NCBI GenBank assembly: GCA_947623455.1
Contig: OX392527.1
Coordinates: 26,838,201 to 26,902,200, forward strand
From: Mimachlamys varia
Taxonomy: Eukaryota; Mollusca; Bivalvia; Pectinida; Pectinidae
DNA length: 64,000 bases
Reading direction: 5' to 3'
The notes beneath the pieces are model-generated. The model was not told the DNA's origin and ran no database searches. It saw only the letters and a list, made by a program, of their open reading frames with translations. The translations under genes and the position numbers were made by a program. Positions 1 to 10,236 of this stretch are shown here, one piece after another (the first letter of the stretch is position 1; every line of letters starts with the position of its first letter).

Positions 1-394
1 TTATTAACAGGATCACTGCTTTCATCCAAATTAATGACTTTTCTAAGAGCTTAAGGCTTATAGGGTGTTTATATCTATAAAATCTAACTTTGGTGCGCAT
101 TAAACGGAAGCTCACTCCGAGCACACAATTCAAAAATTCTGATCAATATCATAGATATTCGTTGAGGCTATCATGTCCTGGACCACAGCAATAGTAAGTC
201 TTTGACGAAAACTTTGAGACACGGAAATTTTGTTTTTGGAGGATATCGAGATTATTTCTGAAAAAGGAGGTTACATTTGACATGCATTTAAGAGGTTTTT
301 TATCCATCTTTCCAACGGTACCAAGCGTACATCAACTAAAAATGTCATTTTTGATGCAAGAAAGGTATTTGGGTCGATTTTTCGACCTGGAAAG
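1..394. other. No gene seen
   Basis: AT-rich non-coding sequence. I see no ORF, splice-coherent exon or repeat I can name. Confidence 0.5.
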
Positions 395-399
395 CTTGC

Positions 400-536
400 C
401 ATCCTTTAGCCTTTATGACCATTAATGGGGTATTTTTATCGAAAATTGATTTAAACCCACCAAAAGTATAAAATTACTATAATCATCCTAGTTTAAGTCC
501 AAAACTGGCTGTAACAAATTCTCAGGTTCCTGTGCA
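400..536. repeat. Diverged dispersed repeat, related to the MITE at 43385
   Basis: The stretch carries the words CAAAAGTATAAAA, AAACTGGCTGTAACAAATT and CAGGTTCCTGTGCA in the same order as the right half of the element at 43385-43592 (CAAAAGTATAAAA, AAACCAGCTATTGCAAATT, CAGGTCCCTGTGCA). Both also hold GCCTTTATGACCATT, in opposite orientation, which is possible because the element is palindromic. It is a partial, diverged copy with no clear left end. Confidence 0.45.
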
Positions 537-1140
537 TTTACCCTTTCATGTCCTGACCCATACACTAGATAGTCGTTTAACTTGTCAAACTCCGGTCCAT
601 ATGGCTAGATAGTTGTTATCTCTGTCAATTGTTTTCCCTATCAATTCCCACATTACGGTACAGTATTTATTCTTTGTTGCTTATAATCCATTTTAGAGTC
701 TCCTGCAAATCTTGTTCATGCTATAATTCGCCGGGTTTAATGGCGAACGTTTTAACGACATGCCATCTTCTTGCCCTGGCGTACAAACTACCGCCCGAAT
801 TGTCTCAAACTCCTTCCATTTCGGAATGCAGCTGCAGATTGGAAAACGATCAGTTTGATTTTTATTACTACAGTTCACCGGCGTCTGAAACGCCATCTTG
901 TAAACACTTAATCGGGAGGCCTCGGTGTTAAACTCTTCTGGAAAAGCTACAGAAATAACCAATCGACTACCGATGCACGCTTGCACGATACGGAACATTC
1001 GGGTATCCGATGCAAAGAAGATGAAGCTCATGAAAGGGCAGCATTTCGTATCGGTTTACTCTCATAAATTTAGGTTAACGCATAGGTATTTTAAAACACA
1101 TTGTAATGTAAGGAAGAAAATAAAATTGCATTAAAAAATA
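537..1140. other. No gene seen
   Basis: Short overlapping ORFs occur on both strands (629-931 plus, 693-1031 minus, 925-1134 plus). None has a recognisable domain, and being open on both strands at once argues against coding. Confidence 0.4.
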
Positions 1141-1420
1141 TGTTATCAGCCCATAACGTAATAAATGACGTCGCCGTTTATAACGTCGCTTTTTATTGGC
1201 TGATGCAGCAGCGTAATGATTTGTAATATAAAAGAGTCTATCAATAAAGTTAATTTTCGCAGGGTATAGATTAAATTATAAGTTTTTTGTGTTATACCTA
1301 CACAAAAAACCGGAGTGTACTCTCATCATAAACCGCTTCGCGGTTTATTTAGAGTACACTCCGTTTTTTGTGTTATACCCCCATAACATAAAACATAGAT
1401 TCAAGTTAATCCTTGAATAT
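1141..1420. repeat. Palindromic dispersed repeat, copy 1
   Basis: The same sequence recurs at 13889-14164: TATCAGCCCATAACGTAA, a GACGTCGCCGTT block, TGGCTGATGCAGCAGCGTA, and CGCAGGGTATAGATTAAATT. The core is a strong hairpin in which GGAGTGTACTCT pairs with AGAGTACACTCC around ATAAACCG-CTTCG-CGGTTTAT. Copy 1 lacks the outer left inverted-repeat arm that copy 2 has. It encodes no protein. It is probably a non-autonomous element; the superfamily is unknown. Confidence 0.75.
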
Positions 1421-2227
1421 AGTGAGGTTTGCTACATGTAACAAAATCGTTGAAAATAATATCCTGTACTTAAACAGCGTTTAAAAATTGTCAGCTTCCT
1501 CGAACTGAAAGTTGGACAGGACGCCAATGACACGTGGTACCACATTTAATCGTCCTCTGCAATCAAAGCACGGACTACAGTACCGAGAATTCGCCATTCT
1601 CTCAGCTTACAATAGCACTGCATAAAATCTCCATTCAACAAACCATTAATTATGCATTTTGACTTCGGGAGGACATTTCCGATTCTGCATTGTGCATTAT
1701 GAGTTCATTGCAATTTTTAAAAATGTTGATACTGTTAGTGATTTATACATTTCTATCAGGAAAAAATCGCTAATATAATGTTTGTTCATCTGGTCCTGCA
1801 TGCGGATATGAACGAAAAAGCACGTATGCAAACACAATCTCAGCGTCAACTTGGGGTGTCCTCGATTGATGTTTTCCTATGCAGTCGTGCGAAGTATTCT
1901 GTGTTGAGATTTGCTGATGAAATGGCAAACAGAACACAAAGCAGTGAAATAACAAGAATATGAAAGCAGGCTGTACTACCAACATAACAATAACAGCGAT
2001 TGCTCCATTACCGTGCCGGTACCACGCAGGAGACGATGACTGTAAATAGGTGACTAGAATACCAGCTATTCTTCCTATTGTATAAGGCCTACGTGATGTA
2101 TGGTGACGATTGCCATTCCATTAACATCGCTTAACTACCTTCAATCAATCGTACGAATTGTAGTTACATACCGGTATACATATAAAGTGAACACATTATG
2201 AACATCGATATAACGTAGTGACGGGGA
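1421..2227. other. No gene seen
   Basis: Only two short, mutually overlapping ORFs on opposite strands near 1770-1985, without recognisable domains. I see nothing else. Confidence 0.4.
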
Positions 2228-2330
2228 TGGTCGAGTGGCGCAGTGGATAACGCTTCCGACTACCACAAGGACGGTCGGGGTTATATTCCCTGATCGAAGA
2301 AGTATAGGGTCACCTGCACGACTGTTAGAA
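2228..2330 (+). repeat. tRNA-derived SINE head (degenerate)
   Basis: A good RNA polymerase III A box, TGGCGCAGTGG, lies at 2236-2246. About 33 bp later there is a decayed B box, GGTTATATTCC, at 2279-2289. The spacing is that of a tRNA promoter, but the segment does not fold as an intact tRNA and has no CCA-proximal acceptor stem that pairs. I read it as a tRNA-related SINE head. The 3' end of the element cannot be placed. Confidence 0.5.
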
Positions 2331-3180
2331 TTTTCTCTGAGTACATCGGTTTTTTCTTACATGAAGACCCTTTGTGCGATTGCATCCCAGCCAACAACAA
2401 GGATTTATACAATAATTTTGTCAAATAATGCGATGCTCATCACTAGGCAATTACTGCTGATGGAAAGTTCTAACCCAATATATGATCACGTGTAAAAGTC
2501 CTATCACATAAAGCTAGGAAACAGCGATTAAATGTCTCAATCAAAATCTTAAAATTAATTGGTTTTGTAATCAGAAATTATGGCGAACAAGCATTTCATG
2601 AATTTGTTGCTGCTATAAATATTTCTAGAAAATAATAATAATGATGAATAGAGCGTATCAAATGTTTGATTGTCATACATGTTCATAATTTCAAACAATA
2701 TTATCACAGTTTCATATACATGTATTTGCTTGTTTAGCAGACTCCGTCCTTCAGCAGTATAGAAATAGTTTGCAATAATTTAAAATTTTATTTCAGTGGC
2801 CCGTTTCAGTGAGAAGGATACAGTTATAACTTTTGAAAACCTGTTATCTTTCAGGAGCCATCAAACTCAACACGACTTGCTATTAACTTGCTTTCATCTG
2901 AACAACTCAGTTTATCAACTTATGAATTTCTTTATGACAACATCTATTATATAATTACATGCATTGTTATATACTTAAATGTTGCTACTTTGATAAATAA
3001 AATGTCTTCATATTTTCGTTTCCGATATCAGTGAACCTCATTGACAGATTAAATCAATTATTTCCTGGTTTTGTTTGTCACCTGCCTGACAATATCATGT
3101 GGTCTTTTTCAATTCGTATTTCTTGTAATGTAATATTATCCGGCTCTAACTTTCAATGAATTGATATAAAGTGAATTAAG
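2331..3180. other. No gene seen
   Basis: AT-rich non-coding DNA, no recognisable feature. The ORF at 2235-2495 starts inside the SINE head and has no domain. Confidence 0.4.
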
Positions 3181-3440
3181 ATCAAAGAATACCGATGCTT
3201 AACAAAACCGTAATCCGGACTCAAAATCTATTAAACTGGAGGCAAAATAGAAACAAAGGAAAGATTAACATGGGGAAAATAAGACCAGGTGTTTCAGAAG
3301 AGTAAGCGTTTTCTGCTTCATCGACGACACCCACCAGGTAAATCTTGGTCACATCCAAGTAAGTATCAATCCTCAAAATGACATCCGAGTCATAGTGCCA
3401 ATCACAACAAGCACACTAATTAGCAAACCATCCAAAATAT
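3181..3440 (-). mobile_element. Penelope-like element 3' tail fragment
   Basis: Read on the minus strand this is the same tail that follows the Penelope-like RT relics at 20225 and 61620. It has GAGGATTGATACTTACTTGG, GGATGTGACCAAGATTTAC, GTGTCGTCGATGAAGCAGAA, then ACACCTGGTCTTATTTTCC and the AAAC/ATAA-rich end. It lacks the RT domain, as expected of a 5'-truncated insertion. One frame of the tail stays open and reads GVVDEAENAYSS; whether that is ever translated is unknown. Confidence 0.7.
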
Positions 3441-4831
3441 ATTGTAGTTTTATGTTACCTTTGATACAGTAGCCGTGTGACACTTCTAGGCACAGTTTAA
3501 CTGTCACGGTAAAAACACCACCACCAAAACTAACGTGCTGGGCGAGAATGTTGACTGTCATGCTGATTGATATGTGAACCGAATACATTCAAATAACATT
3601 GCACAATTTTTGTTTGTGTTTACGTAAGCACTTGTATTTTTGTGATACATTTCAGCTTGTTCATTGAATACATCATGTAATTGCAGTTAAAGTATTGGTT
3701 TCTTTCTATTTGATTTTCCTCGTCGAACATTGCACAAAAGCGTTCACAGTTTCGTTTATATTTACGTACAGTGTACGCTATGAGGCGAAACTGTCCATCG
3801 AGGAAGCTTTAGACATTGCAATTTTAACCGTACACCTTTTTTTCTTTTTCTTTTTTTTTTGTACAGATCACGTTCCCACTGCTTCAAGAAAAGGAGATAA
3901 TTGTGAAAATCATATTATCATCACAGTAACATTTATTTAACGATAACGTGATCACCAGCTTCTCTGTAATTATACAGTGCACAACCTTTAGACCGGCAGG
4001 AACCTAAAGTCGCTACTACTAAAACCGAATTATCTCCAACTTGTACTGTTTAACTACAGACAGCACATGTACTTACACCCCGAACAATTAGTCCAGATGG
4101 CGCCACTCTATTGCTTAATGCACCAAGCTACATGTCTAGCATCCGGTGAAATTTAATTGACTTGTACTTTCACAGTTCAAAGTCAAGTACGAAATAGTAA
4201 TTCCTTATTAAAAGACGTTATTATAGCAACGGAATTACAAGCTCTTCCGCTCATGATCAGTGTCTGACATAGAATAAAGGGATCGCTCTGGAACGTTAAT
4301 TATATCTTACAGTTTAGTGTGCGGTTATTAGCGATCAACGTTTAAAAAGTTAAAATGAGGATACTTCCCTATTTTCAATTAGTACATATTTTCCTCGAAT
4401 TAAGAAGACCACGTTTAGTTTATGTCGACGAAACTTTTTAAATTAGAAAAGTTTCATTATACAAAATGTACAACGATAAATCTGTACGTTGAAAGAGTGT
4501 GGCTTGCTCAGATGACACCAAGCTTAAAGGAAATCAATCCTAAACGAAAGGAGACGCATGTCCAGGTATGTCGGTAAAACTAGGATCATTTATCATTTCT
4601 CACACTGTAATAACACAGCTGGAAATTAGAGGATGATGACCTGCGTCATAAAACTCAATGTAAACCAAAACGGCATACAAATCTACAACTTTAAATGAAG
4701 CAGAAAATCCGGGATGTAACACGTGATTATATTATAACGTTATAAATTACCTTGTCCATAAAAATCATGTTGGTTCGCATGGAGATTATTTAATAACTAT
4801 AATGTATTGGTGCTTATTTTTTTTTTTTTTT
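3441..4831. other. No gene seen
   Basis: Non-coding, AT-rich. It contains T-rich low-complexity tracts near 3838-3861 and 4818-4831. The ORFs at 3373-3588 (minus) and 3695-3940 (plus) have no recognisable domain; the first abuts the Penelope tail. Confidence 0.4.
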
Positions 4832-5103
4832 AATAATAATAATAATAATTCGGGGTACTTATATACCACTTTATCACAACCTTAAAGGACGTCTCGAAGC
4901 GGTTTACAAATTATTATCCGTGGTTATATGGCCTTAGCAACCAGCCAATACCATGCTCAACACCATAGGGAGCATACAACCGGTGCTGCCATTTCGGCGC
5001 TCACAGCTAGCATTCTAAAATGTCTAGCACTACCCAACTATGTACTCATTTACAGCTAATTACGAGCCCGGCTTTCTACCACTAGACCACCGTGCCTCCT
5101 ATA
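4832..5103 (-). repeat. tRNA-derived SINE, internally deleted copy
   Basis: The reverse complement matches the SINE in intron 2 of the Canopy-like gene (41680-42047). Shared blocks include GTCTAGTGGTAGAAAGCCGG with the A box, AGCTGTAAATGAGTAC, TTGGCTGGTTGCTAAGGCC, and the end AATAATAATTTGTAAAC followed by (ATT)n. The (TAA)n run at 4831-4849 is the 3' tail. The segment between the A box and the central domain, which holds the B box in the other copy, is missing here, so this copy could not be transcribed from its own Pol III promoter. Confidence 0.75.
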
Positions 5104-5517
5104 GGGGTGTTCTGCCAATGCGGTTTAACGGACGACGGATAGAACAAAGAAGTAAAATCAAACAAGTGTTTTGCTGTGAAACTGTAAATACATGGATTGA
5201 ACGGAAATCCGTGAAATCAAAAATGAAATTTTTGCTGAATGTAAGCGATTTGCGTTAATTTAAAAGCAATGAGTTTTTAGTAAATGTTGTTACAGTCCAA
5301 TAACACACATTGCTGTTGATGACAAACTAAATAAAGCAGGTTAGGGCTTTATGTAAGTTTGCCATTAATAACAATGTATGTTATACGATTTTAACAATAT
5401 TTGGGAAAATGCTCATTGCTTACATTCACATTTTGATAGAATTATTGTGCTTTATCTTGTTACTTCGAACCGATTGTTAACAGCAAATCAAGTGTAGACA
5501 ACAATGAAATCGATTTC
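5104..5517. other. No gene seen upstream of the retrotransposon
   Basis: Unremarkable AT-rich DNA up to the left target-site duplication of the gypsy element. Confidence 0.4.
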
Positions 5518-5522
5518 GTCAC
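5518..5522. repeat. Target-site duplication GTCAC (left)
   Basis: The five bases GTCAC directly precede the 5' LTR and are repeated directly after the 3' LTR at 10488-10492. A 5-bp duplication is typical of Ty3/gypsy integration and fixes the ends of the element. Confidence 0.9.
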
Positions 5523-5773
5523 TGTAGTATTCACATATACATGTCATTATATAAGTTACATGTGTATTATTGGAGTATTATAATTAATAGTTAAAAGTAA
5601 CGGTCAAGCATCCTTAATATCTTGTACCGGAAGTTATTGTCTGTATACATGTGATGATCATGCGCAGTGAAATAAATGGAGACCATGCTTATGGAGACCT
5701 TGAATGGTGTTTGTGGTTTAATCCAGAGTTCAGAATAACAATCCTGAAGTCATCGGGTGATGACAACACTACA
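5523..5773 (+). repeat. 5' LTR, 251 bp
   Basis: The LTR begins TGTAGT and ends ACTACA, a perfect 6-bp inverted terminus of the TG...CA kind. It contains an AT-rich promoter-like stretch (TATTATAATTAATAG) and an AATAAA polyadenylation signal about 100 bp before its end. It matches 10237-10487 at 247 of 251 positions. Confidence 0.95.
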
Positions 5774-5775
5774 AA

Positions 5776-5790
5776 TTTGGCGACGAGGTT
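5776..5790 (+). other. Primer binding site region
   Basis: TTTGGCGACGAGG starts three bases after the 5' LTR. A TGG shortly after the LTR pairs with the CCA end of a priming tRNA, and this wording is common in Mag-like gypsy elements. I did not assign the tRNA. Confidence 0.6.
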
Positions 5791-5808
5791 TTTAAAGAAC
5801 TGTACACG

Positions 5809-6525
5809 ATGGCAGCCGCTGTAAATCTAACGGATTTAGGTTGTATTTGCCAGTTTGACACGACAAAAACATCGACTCTGTATTACCGTTGGAAGAAATG
5901 GATACGATCCTTCGAGCTGTATGCTACGGGAAAATGGGTTAATGAAGCCGAACAGAGGAAGGCATTGTTGCTACATTGCGCTGGAATGGCAGTACAGGAT
6001 ATCTACTATACGTTGCCCACATTAAGGGACCCAAACCCAGATCAAGGTGAGACAGTTTACACAGTAACAAAAACTGTTCTAATGGAACATTTTCGACCCC
6101 AAGTAAATGAAACATTTGAAAGATCACAGTTTAGATCTATGATACAAGAAGCTACCGAATCGATTGATCAATTCATCACTAGACTACGTGAAAAAGCACA
6201 ATTTTGTAATTTCAACGACATCAATGAAATGATTCGAGATCAGATCATAGAGAAATGTTACTCGACCAGGCTGAGGAGGAAACTTCTGGAGAGACGTAAT
6301 GTCACGCTTGAACAGGTACGCGATATCAGTCATGCATACGAAAATGCACAAAGGGAGGCAACTTCTATCGAAAATCACGAAACTGTGAATAAAGTAAAAT
6401 CCAAAGGCTCGTACATAAAACAATCGTGGCAAAAACCTAGGAAGTCTGATGAAACGGACACCAGACTGTGCTACGCGTGTGGTTACACTGGACATGTTAA
6501 ATCAGATCCCAGTTGTCCTGCTTAA
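5809..6525 (+). CDS. gag: Gag polyprotein (cut by a stop codon in the nucleocapsid)
   Basis: Gag packages the element RNA into cytoplasmic particles. The first ATG after the PBS opens a 238-codon frame. The first ~180 residues are a capsid-like, Trp/Arg-rich region. A CCHC-type zinc knuckle of the variant spacing C-x2-C-x4-H-x6-C ends the ORF (CYACGYTGH...C). TAA at 6523-6525 stops it, but the same frame continues directly into a second knuckle, C-x2-C-x4-H-x4-C, and then the protease. The stop is therefore probably a nonsense mutation, since Mag-like elements usually read gag and pro together. It is not a functional end as far as I can tell. Confidence 0.85.
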   Translation: MAAAVNLTDLGCICQFDTTKTSTLYYRWKKWIRSFELYATGKWVNEAEQRKALLLHCAGMAVQDIYYTLPTLRDPNPDQGETVYTVTKTVLMEHFRPQVNETFERSQFRSMIQEATESIDQFITRLREKAQFCNFNDINEMIRDQIIEKCYSTRLRRKLLERRNVTLEQVRDISHAYENAQREATSIENHETVNKVKSKGSYIKQSWQKPRKSDETDTRLCYACGYTGHVKSDPSCPA

Positions 6526-6991
6526 AAGAAAAAGTGTAACAAATGTCACAACATCGTACATTTCGCGTCGCGTTGTAAAACAAAGGCGAGACATGAGAGT
6601 ACGAAAGTGAAACACCGAGTGAAACAGTTAGAAACTGAGGAATCGGATGATGATTTTTTATTTGGAATTAGTGTTGAAGAGAAAACTATTCTGATAACGG
6701 TTGAAATTGGTGGTGTAGACACAGGACTCATTATTGATTCAGGTGCTACTGTTAACGTACTTGACCAAAGGTGTTGGGAGCAGCTTAAAAAAGAAAAGAT
6801 AAAGGTGGTAGACCAAAACCGGTAACCAAAGAAAAAACTGTTTGCATATGGAAATGAAACGCCACTTACAGTCGTGGGAAGTTTTGTCGCAAACATAAAA
6901 GTGAAAGAATCACGTGTCGAGACTACAGCAGAGTTCTTTGTAATAAAAGAAAAGGGAAAGGCACTGCTACATTTTAGGTAGGAAAACAGCC
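6526..6991 (+). pseudogene. Second zinc knuckle and retroviral-type aspartic protease (broken)
   Basis: This continues the gag frame. A knuckle with C-x2-C-x4-H-x4-C lies at about 6535-6580. In the open stretch 6607-6825 the protease active site reads LIIDSGATVNV (Asp at residue 44), the DSGA triad of aspartic proteases. A TAA at 6823-6825 interrupts it; the frame then resumes through VVGSFVA to about 6975. There a one-base shift passes the reading to the pol frame starting at 6992. The protease would mature the polyprotein, but as sequenced it cannot be made in one piece. Confidence 0.8.
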
Positions 6992-8779
6992 ATGGAACTG
7001 AAGGTACTAAGATTGGGACCTGAGTGTGAGGCTGAGCAAATAAATTCGGTGGATATTCGGAATTTATATCCAAACTGTTTTGAGGGTCTTGGAAAGCTTA
7101 AAGATTTCAAGTTAAGACTTCCAATAAACAAAGATGTGATACCAGTCGTCCAAGCGAGTCGTAGGATTCCATATCAACTGAGAGAAAAACTTGAAAACAA
7201 ATTGACTGAACTTGTTCAACTGGACATTATTGAGCCAGTTACTGGACCAACAGAATGGGTATCACCAGTCGTTATCGTTCCAAAATCATCTGGAGACATA
7301 CGATTGTGTGTAGACATGAGGCAGGCCAACACGGCGATTGTGAGAGAAAGATATCAAATACCAACTTTAGACGAGATTTTACAGGATTTAAATGGCAGCA
7401 AAGTTTTCACAAAACTTGACATCACATGGGCTTATCACCAAATAGAACTGGATCCAGAGTCAAGAGGAATCACAGCATTCATCACTCACAAGGGTGTATT
7501 TCAATACAAACGTCTGTTGTTCGGGATTAGCTGTGCTCCGGAAATCTACAATCGGATTGTGATGGAGATACTAGACAAATGTCCAGGAGTACATAGCATA
7601 TTTGATGAAATTGTGATTCACGGGGTGTCACAGGAAGAACATGACAACAGGCTTCACCAAGTCTTATCAGTCTTGTCAGAGAAAGGGCTTACCTTGAACT
7701 ATGATAACTGCAAATTCAATTTGCCAGAAGTTGAATTCATGGGACACATTTTGTCAGGAAAAGGAGTAGGACTGGCAAACGACAAAGTCAAAGCGGTTCA
7801 GGAAGCAAGACGTCCAGAAACTGTGACGGAGATGAGGAGTTTTCTGAGACTTGTCAATTTCAGTGGAAGATTTATCCCTGATCTTGCTACGGTGGCAGAA
7901 CCGTTGCGGAAGCTGACAAAGAAAAGTGAACCATTTGTTTGGACAACCGAACAAGAAGGTGCATTTCAGACTTTGAAAGAGAGACTATCTAGTGCAAAGA
8001 CGTTGGGGTATTTTGACTTTAATGCTAAAACCCAAGTCATAGCCGATGCAAGTCCTGTTGGACTAGGAGGAATACTAGTACAGGAGAAAAATGGACAAAG
8101 TCGAGTGATTTGCTATGCAAGCCGTAGTTTGTCAAATGTCGAACGAAGGTATTCGCAAACAGAAAAGGAGGCTCTTGCCTTAGTATGGGCATGCGAAAGG
8201 TTTCACCTGTATATCTACGGAACTAATTTTGAGTTAGTGACCGACCACAAGCCTCTACAGTATATCTTTTCAGAAAAGTCAAAGCCAAGTGCACGAGTTG
8301 AGCGTTGGGTATTGCGACTTCAGCCGTACAAGTACCAAGTAAGACATATTCCGGGAACACAGAACATCGCAGATTCATTGTCACGGTTGCTAGGAAAAGA
8401 TGGTACACGACAGGAGGAAAAGAATCTGACTGAGGAATATGTTCAATTTGTGGCGGAATCAAGTGTTCCCACAGCAATGACACTGAAAGAGATCGAGATG
8501 GCGTCTCAAGACGACCCAGAGTTACAAAACATAAGACAATGTATGGCATCTGGGCAGTGGTACAAACTCAAGTACAAAGATTATCTCTTTGTAAGACAGG
8601 AACTGTCATGTGTTAACAATCTAGTACTCAGGGGTACTCGGATTGTTGTGCCAACATCTCTGAGAGAACAAGTCATGGAAATAGGTCATGAAAGACATCC
8701 AGGGATAGTTTTGATGAAGCAGAGACTGCGGACAAAGGTTTGGTGGCCTAAGATGGATAAGGATGTGGAAAATCACTAA
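6992..8779 (+). CDS. pol: Pol: reverse transcriptase, RNase H and integrase N-terminus (defective)
   Basis: A 595-codon frame. The RT first catalytic Asp is D143 in KLDITWAYHQ. The usual x-D-D box is FDE here (F204, D205, E206), so the second catalytic Asp is Glu, which is expected to weaken or abolish polymerisation. RNase H follows with D352 (IADASPVG), E393 (EKEALALVW) and D418 (TDHKPL). Then comes the HIPGTQNIADSLSR linker and the start of the integrase H2C2 zinc finger (GHERHPG). The frame ends at TAA 8777-8779, caused by a one-base shift just before the finger's cysteines. The first ATG is probably not the true start, because the frame is entered by a shift from protease. Confidence 0.9.
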   Translation: MELKVLRLGPECEAEQINSVDIRNLYPNCFEGLGKLKDFKLRLPINKDVIPVVQASRRIPYQLREKLENKLTELVQLDIIEPVTGPTEWVSPVVIVPKSSGDIRLCVDMRQANTAIVRERYQIPTLDEILQDLNGSKVFTKLDITWAYHQIELDPESRGITAFITHKGVFQYKRLLFGISCAPEIYNRIVMEILDKCPGVHSIFDEIVIHGVSQEEHDNRLHQVLSVLSEKGLTLNYDNCKFNLPEVEFMGHILSGKGVGLANDKVKAVQEARRPETVTEMRSFLRLVNFSGRFIPDLATVAEPLRKLTKKSEPFVWTTEQEGAFQTLKERLSSAKTLGYFDFNAKTQVIADASPVGLGGILVQEKNGQSRVICYASRSLSNVERRYSQTEKEALALVWACERFHLYIYGTNFELVTDHKPLQYIFSEKSKPSARVERWVLRLQPYKYQVRHIPGTQNIADSLSRLLGKDGTRQEEKNLTEEYVQFVAESSVPTAMTLKEIEMASQDDPELQNIRQCMASGQWYKLKYKDYLFVRQELSCVNNLVLRGTRIVVPTSLREQVMEIGHERHPGIVLMKQRLRTKVWWPKMDKDVENH

Positions 8780-9026
8780 AGGATGTTATGGGTGTCAACT
8801 CGTAAGTAATCCATCGAAGCCTGAACCTATGACCCGAACCGAGCTTCCACAAGGACCATGGCAAGGTATTGCTATTGATTTTTGGGACCCTTGCCATCAG
8901 GAGACAACTTGCTTGTTGTTGTTGACTATTACTCGAGATGGGTAGAGGTCAGCATAAGTAAGTCGATAACAGCTGAAAAGACTGTCGCTAGTCTTAAAAA
9001 AACTGTTTAGTTCCTTTGGAAATCCA
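8763..9026 (+). pseudogene. Integrase zinc finger and first part of catalytic core (frameshifted)
   Basis: The zinc-finger cysteines (GCYGCQLV) and the first catalytic Asp (IAIDFW) are in the 8763-8945 frame. Near 8890 a T5 run lacks one base, and the continuation GDNLLVVVDYYSRW lies in another frame from 8900. Near 9000 an A7 run adds a base and returns the reading to the 9027 frame (LFSSFG, then TTDNGPQF). The pattern of compensating one-base indels in homopolymers suggests either ordinary decay or uncorrected sequencing errors. Confidence 0.8.
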
Positions 9027-9974
9027 GTGAGTGTCACTACCGATAATGGACCACAATTCAAAAGTGATCATTTCCGGTCGTTTCTAAGGAAAAATGGCAT
9101 TGAACATAGGCGCGTAACGCCGCATTGGCCCCAGGCAAATGGGGAGGTCGAAAGACAGAACCGATCTATTTTGAAACAAATACGGATCGCTCATGCTGAG
9201 AAGCATAACTGGAAAGACGATCTCCAGACGTATCTGATGATGTACCGCGCCACACCACATTCCACCACAGGAATCAGTCCCGCGGAACTTCTCTATGGAA
9301 GGAAACTGCGAACCAAATTACTGGATTTGGAATATCGATCAACAGACATCGACATCAAGGAACGGGATCGCGACGGCCTAAACAAAGAAAAGGGAAGAGT
9401 CTATGGGGACGACAAAAGAAAAGCGAAAGAAAGTGATATCGGTGTAGGCGATCAAGTGTTGCTAAGGAAAGATCGTGAAAATAAGTTACATCCAGTGTTT
9501 GATCCGAAACCAGTTAAAGTTGTGGCCAAATATGGCAATTGTGTAAAAATCCAGACCGAGAAAGGTCGGGAATATAAGCGAAATATAACCAGTGTGAAAA
9601 AGTTTCATGAAAAGTCTAAGCGAAATGTGAATTCGAATGGAAATAAGAATTCAGTATTCGAGGATCCAGATATTCGTGTGGAAAAACGCGATGAAGCTAA
9701 TGACGCGCAACCAGATCAGAGTGTTGACGCGCAACATGACAGAAACGATAAAGAGCGCGATCTAACCGAAAGTTGCAGGAAGAACTTTCGACAAAATGAT
9801 AGCGAACCGATAAGATCTGGGATGTCGCATGATGACGCAGATGTGGATTTTGATGACGTCATAGATGACGCAATTGACAAGTCAGGTAGTCCTGATATAC
9901 TGGTCCGACGATCCGCGCGCGCAACGAAAGGACAGATACCAGCACGCTTCAAAGACAGTGTTGTATATAGATGA
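9027..9974 (+). CDS. Integrase catalytic core and C-terminal region (partial frame)
   Basis: Integrase inserts the cDNA into the host chromosome. This frame holds the second catalytic Asp (TTDNGPQF, residue 6) and the Glu (NGEVERQN, residue 42), separated by exactly 35 residues as in the DD35E signature. GISPAELLYGRKLRT follows, then a charged C-terminal tail ending VRRSARATKG...; no chromodomain is visible. The apparent start at 9027 is a GTG inside the domain, not a real initiator. Confidence 0.85.
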   Translation: MSVTTDNGPQFKSDHFRSFLRKNGIEHRRVTPHWPQANGEVERQNRSILKQIRIAHAEKHNWKDDLQTYLMMYRATPHSTTGISPAELLYGRKLRTKLLDLEYRSTDIDIKERDRDGLNKEKGRVYGDDKRKAKESDIGVGDQVLLRKDRENKLHPVFDPKPVKVVAKYGNCVKIQTEKGREYKRNITSVKKFHEKSKRNVNSNGNKNSVFEDPDIRVEKRDEANDAQPDQSVDAQHDRNDKERDLTESCRKNFRQNDSEPIRSGMSHDDADVDFDDVIDDAIDKSGSPDILVRRSARATKGQIPARFKDSVVYR

Positions 9975-10220
9975 ATACATGTTTATTTCAATAATTCATT
10001 CTATTATGAACGTTATTTTGGTTCATGAATGAGAACTAATTATATGTATGAATTTATCAATTATGTTTAAAATAATAGAACCAGATAGTTTTAGTGAAAC
10101 AAGTGTTTATTGAAATTAATATTACTTATTGACAGTTATACATCAGAGACAGTAAACGTTTAACTTGAAAAATATTCATATTTAGTTTATTATTGAAAAA
10201 ACCTATAAGGTCTTGTCTGA
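9975..10220. other. Untranslated 3' internal region of the gypsy element
   Basis: AT-rich segment between the end of integrase and the polypurine tract. No envelope or other ORF. Confidence 0.6.
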
Positions 10221-10235
10221 GAAAAAAGGAAGAGG
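10221..10235 (+). other. Polypurine tract
   Basis: GAAAAAAGGAAGAGG lies one base before the 3' LTR. It is the expected primer for plus-strand DNA synthesis. Confidence 0.85.
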
Positions 10236-10236
10236 T

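Noticed and set aside
6546..7073. 175-codon ORF antisense to gag-pro
   Set aside because: Shadow frame of the gypsy coding region; no domain.
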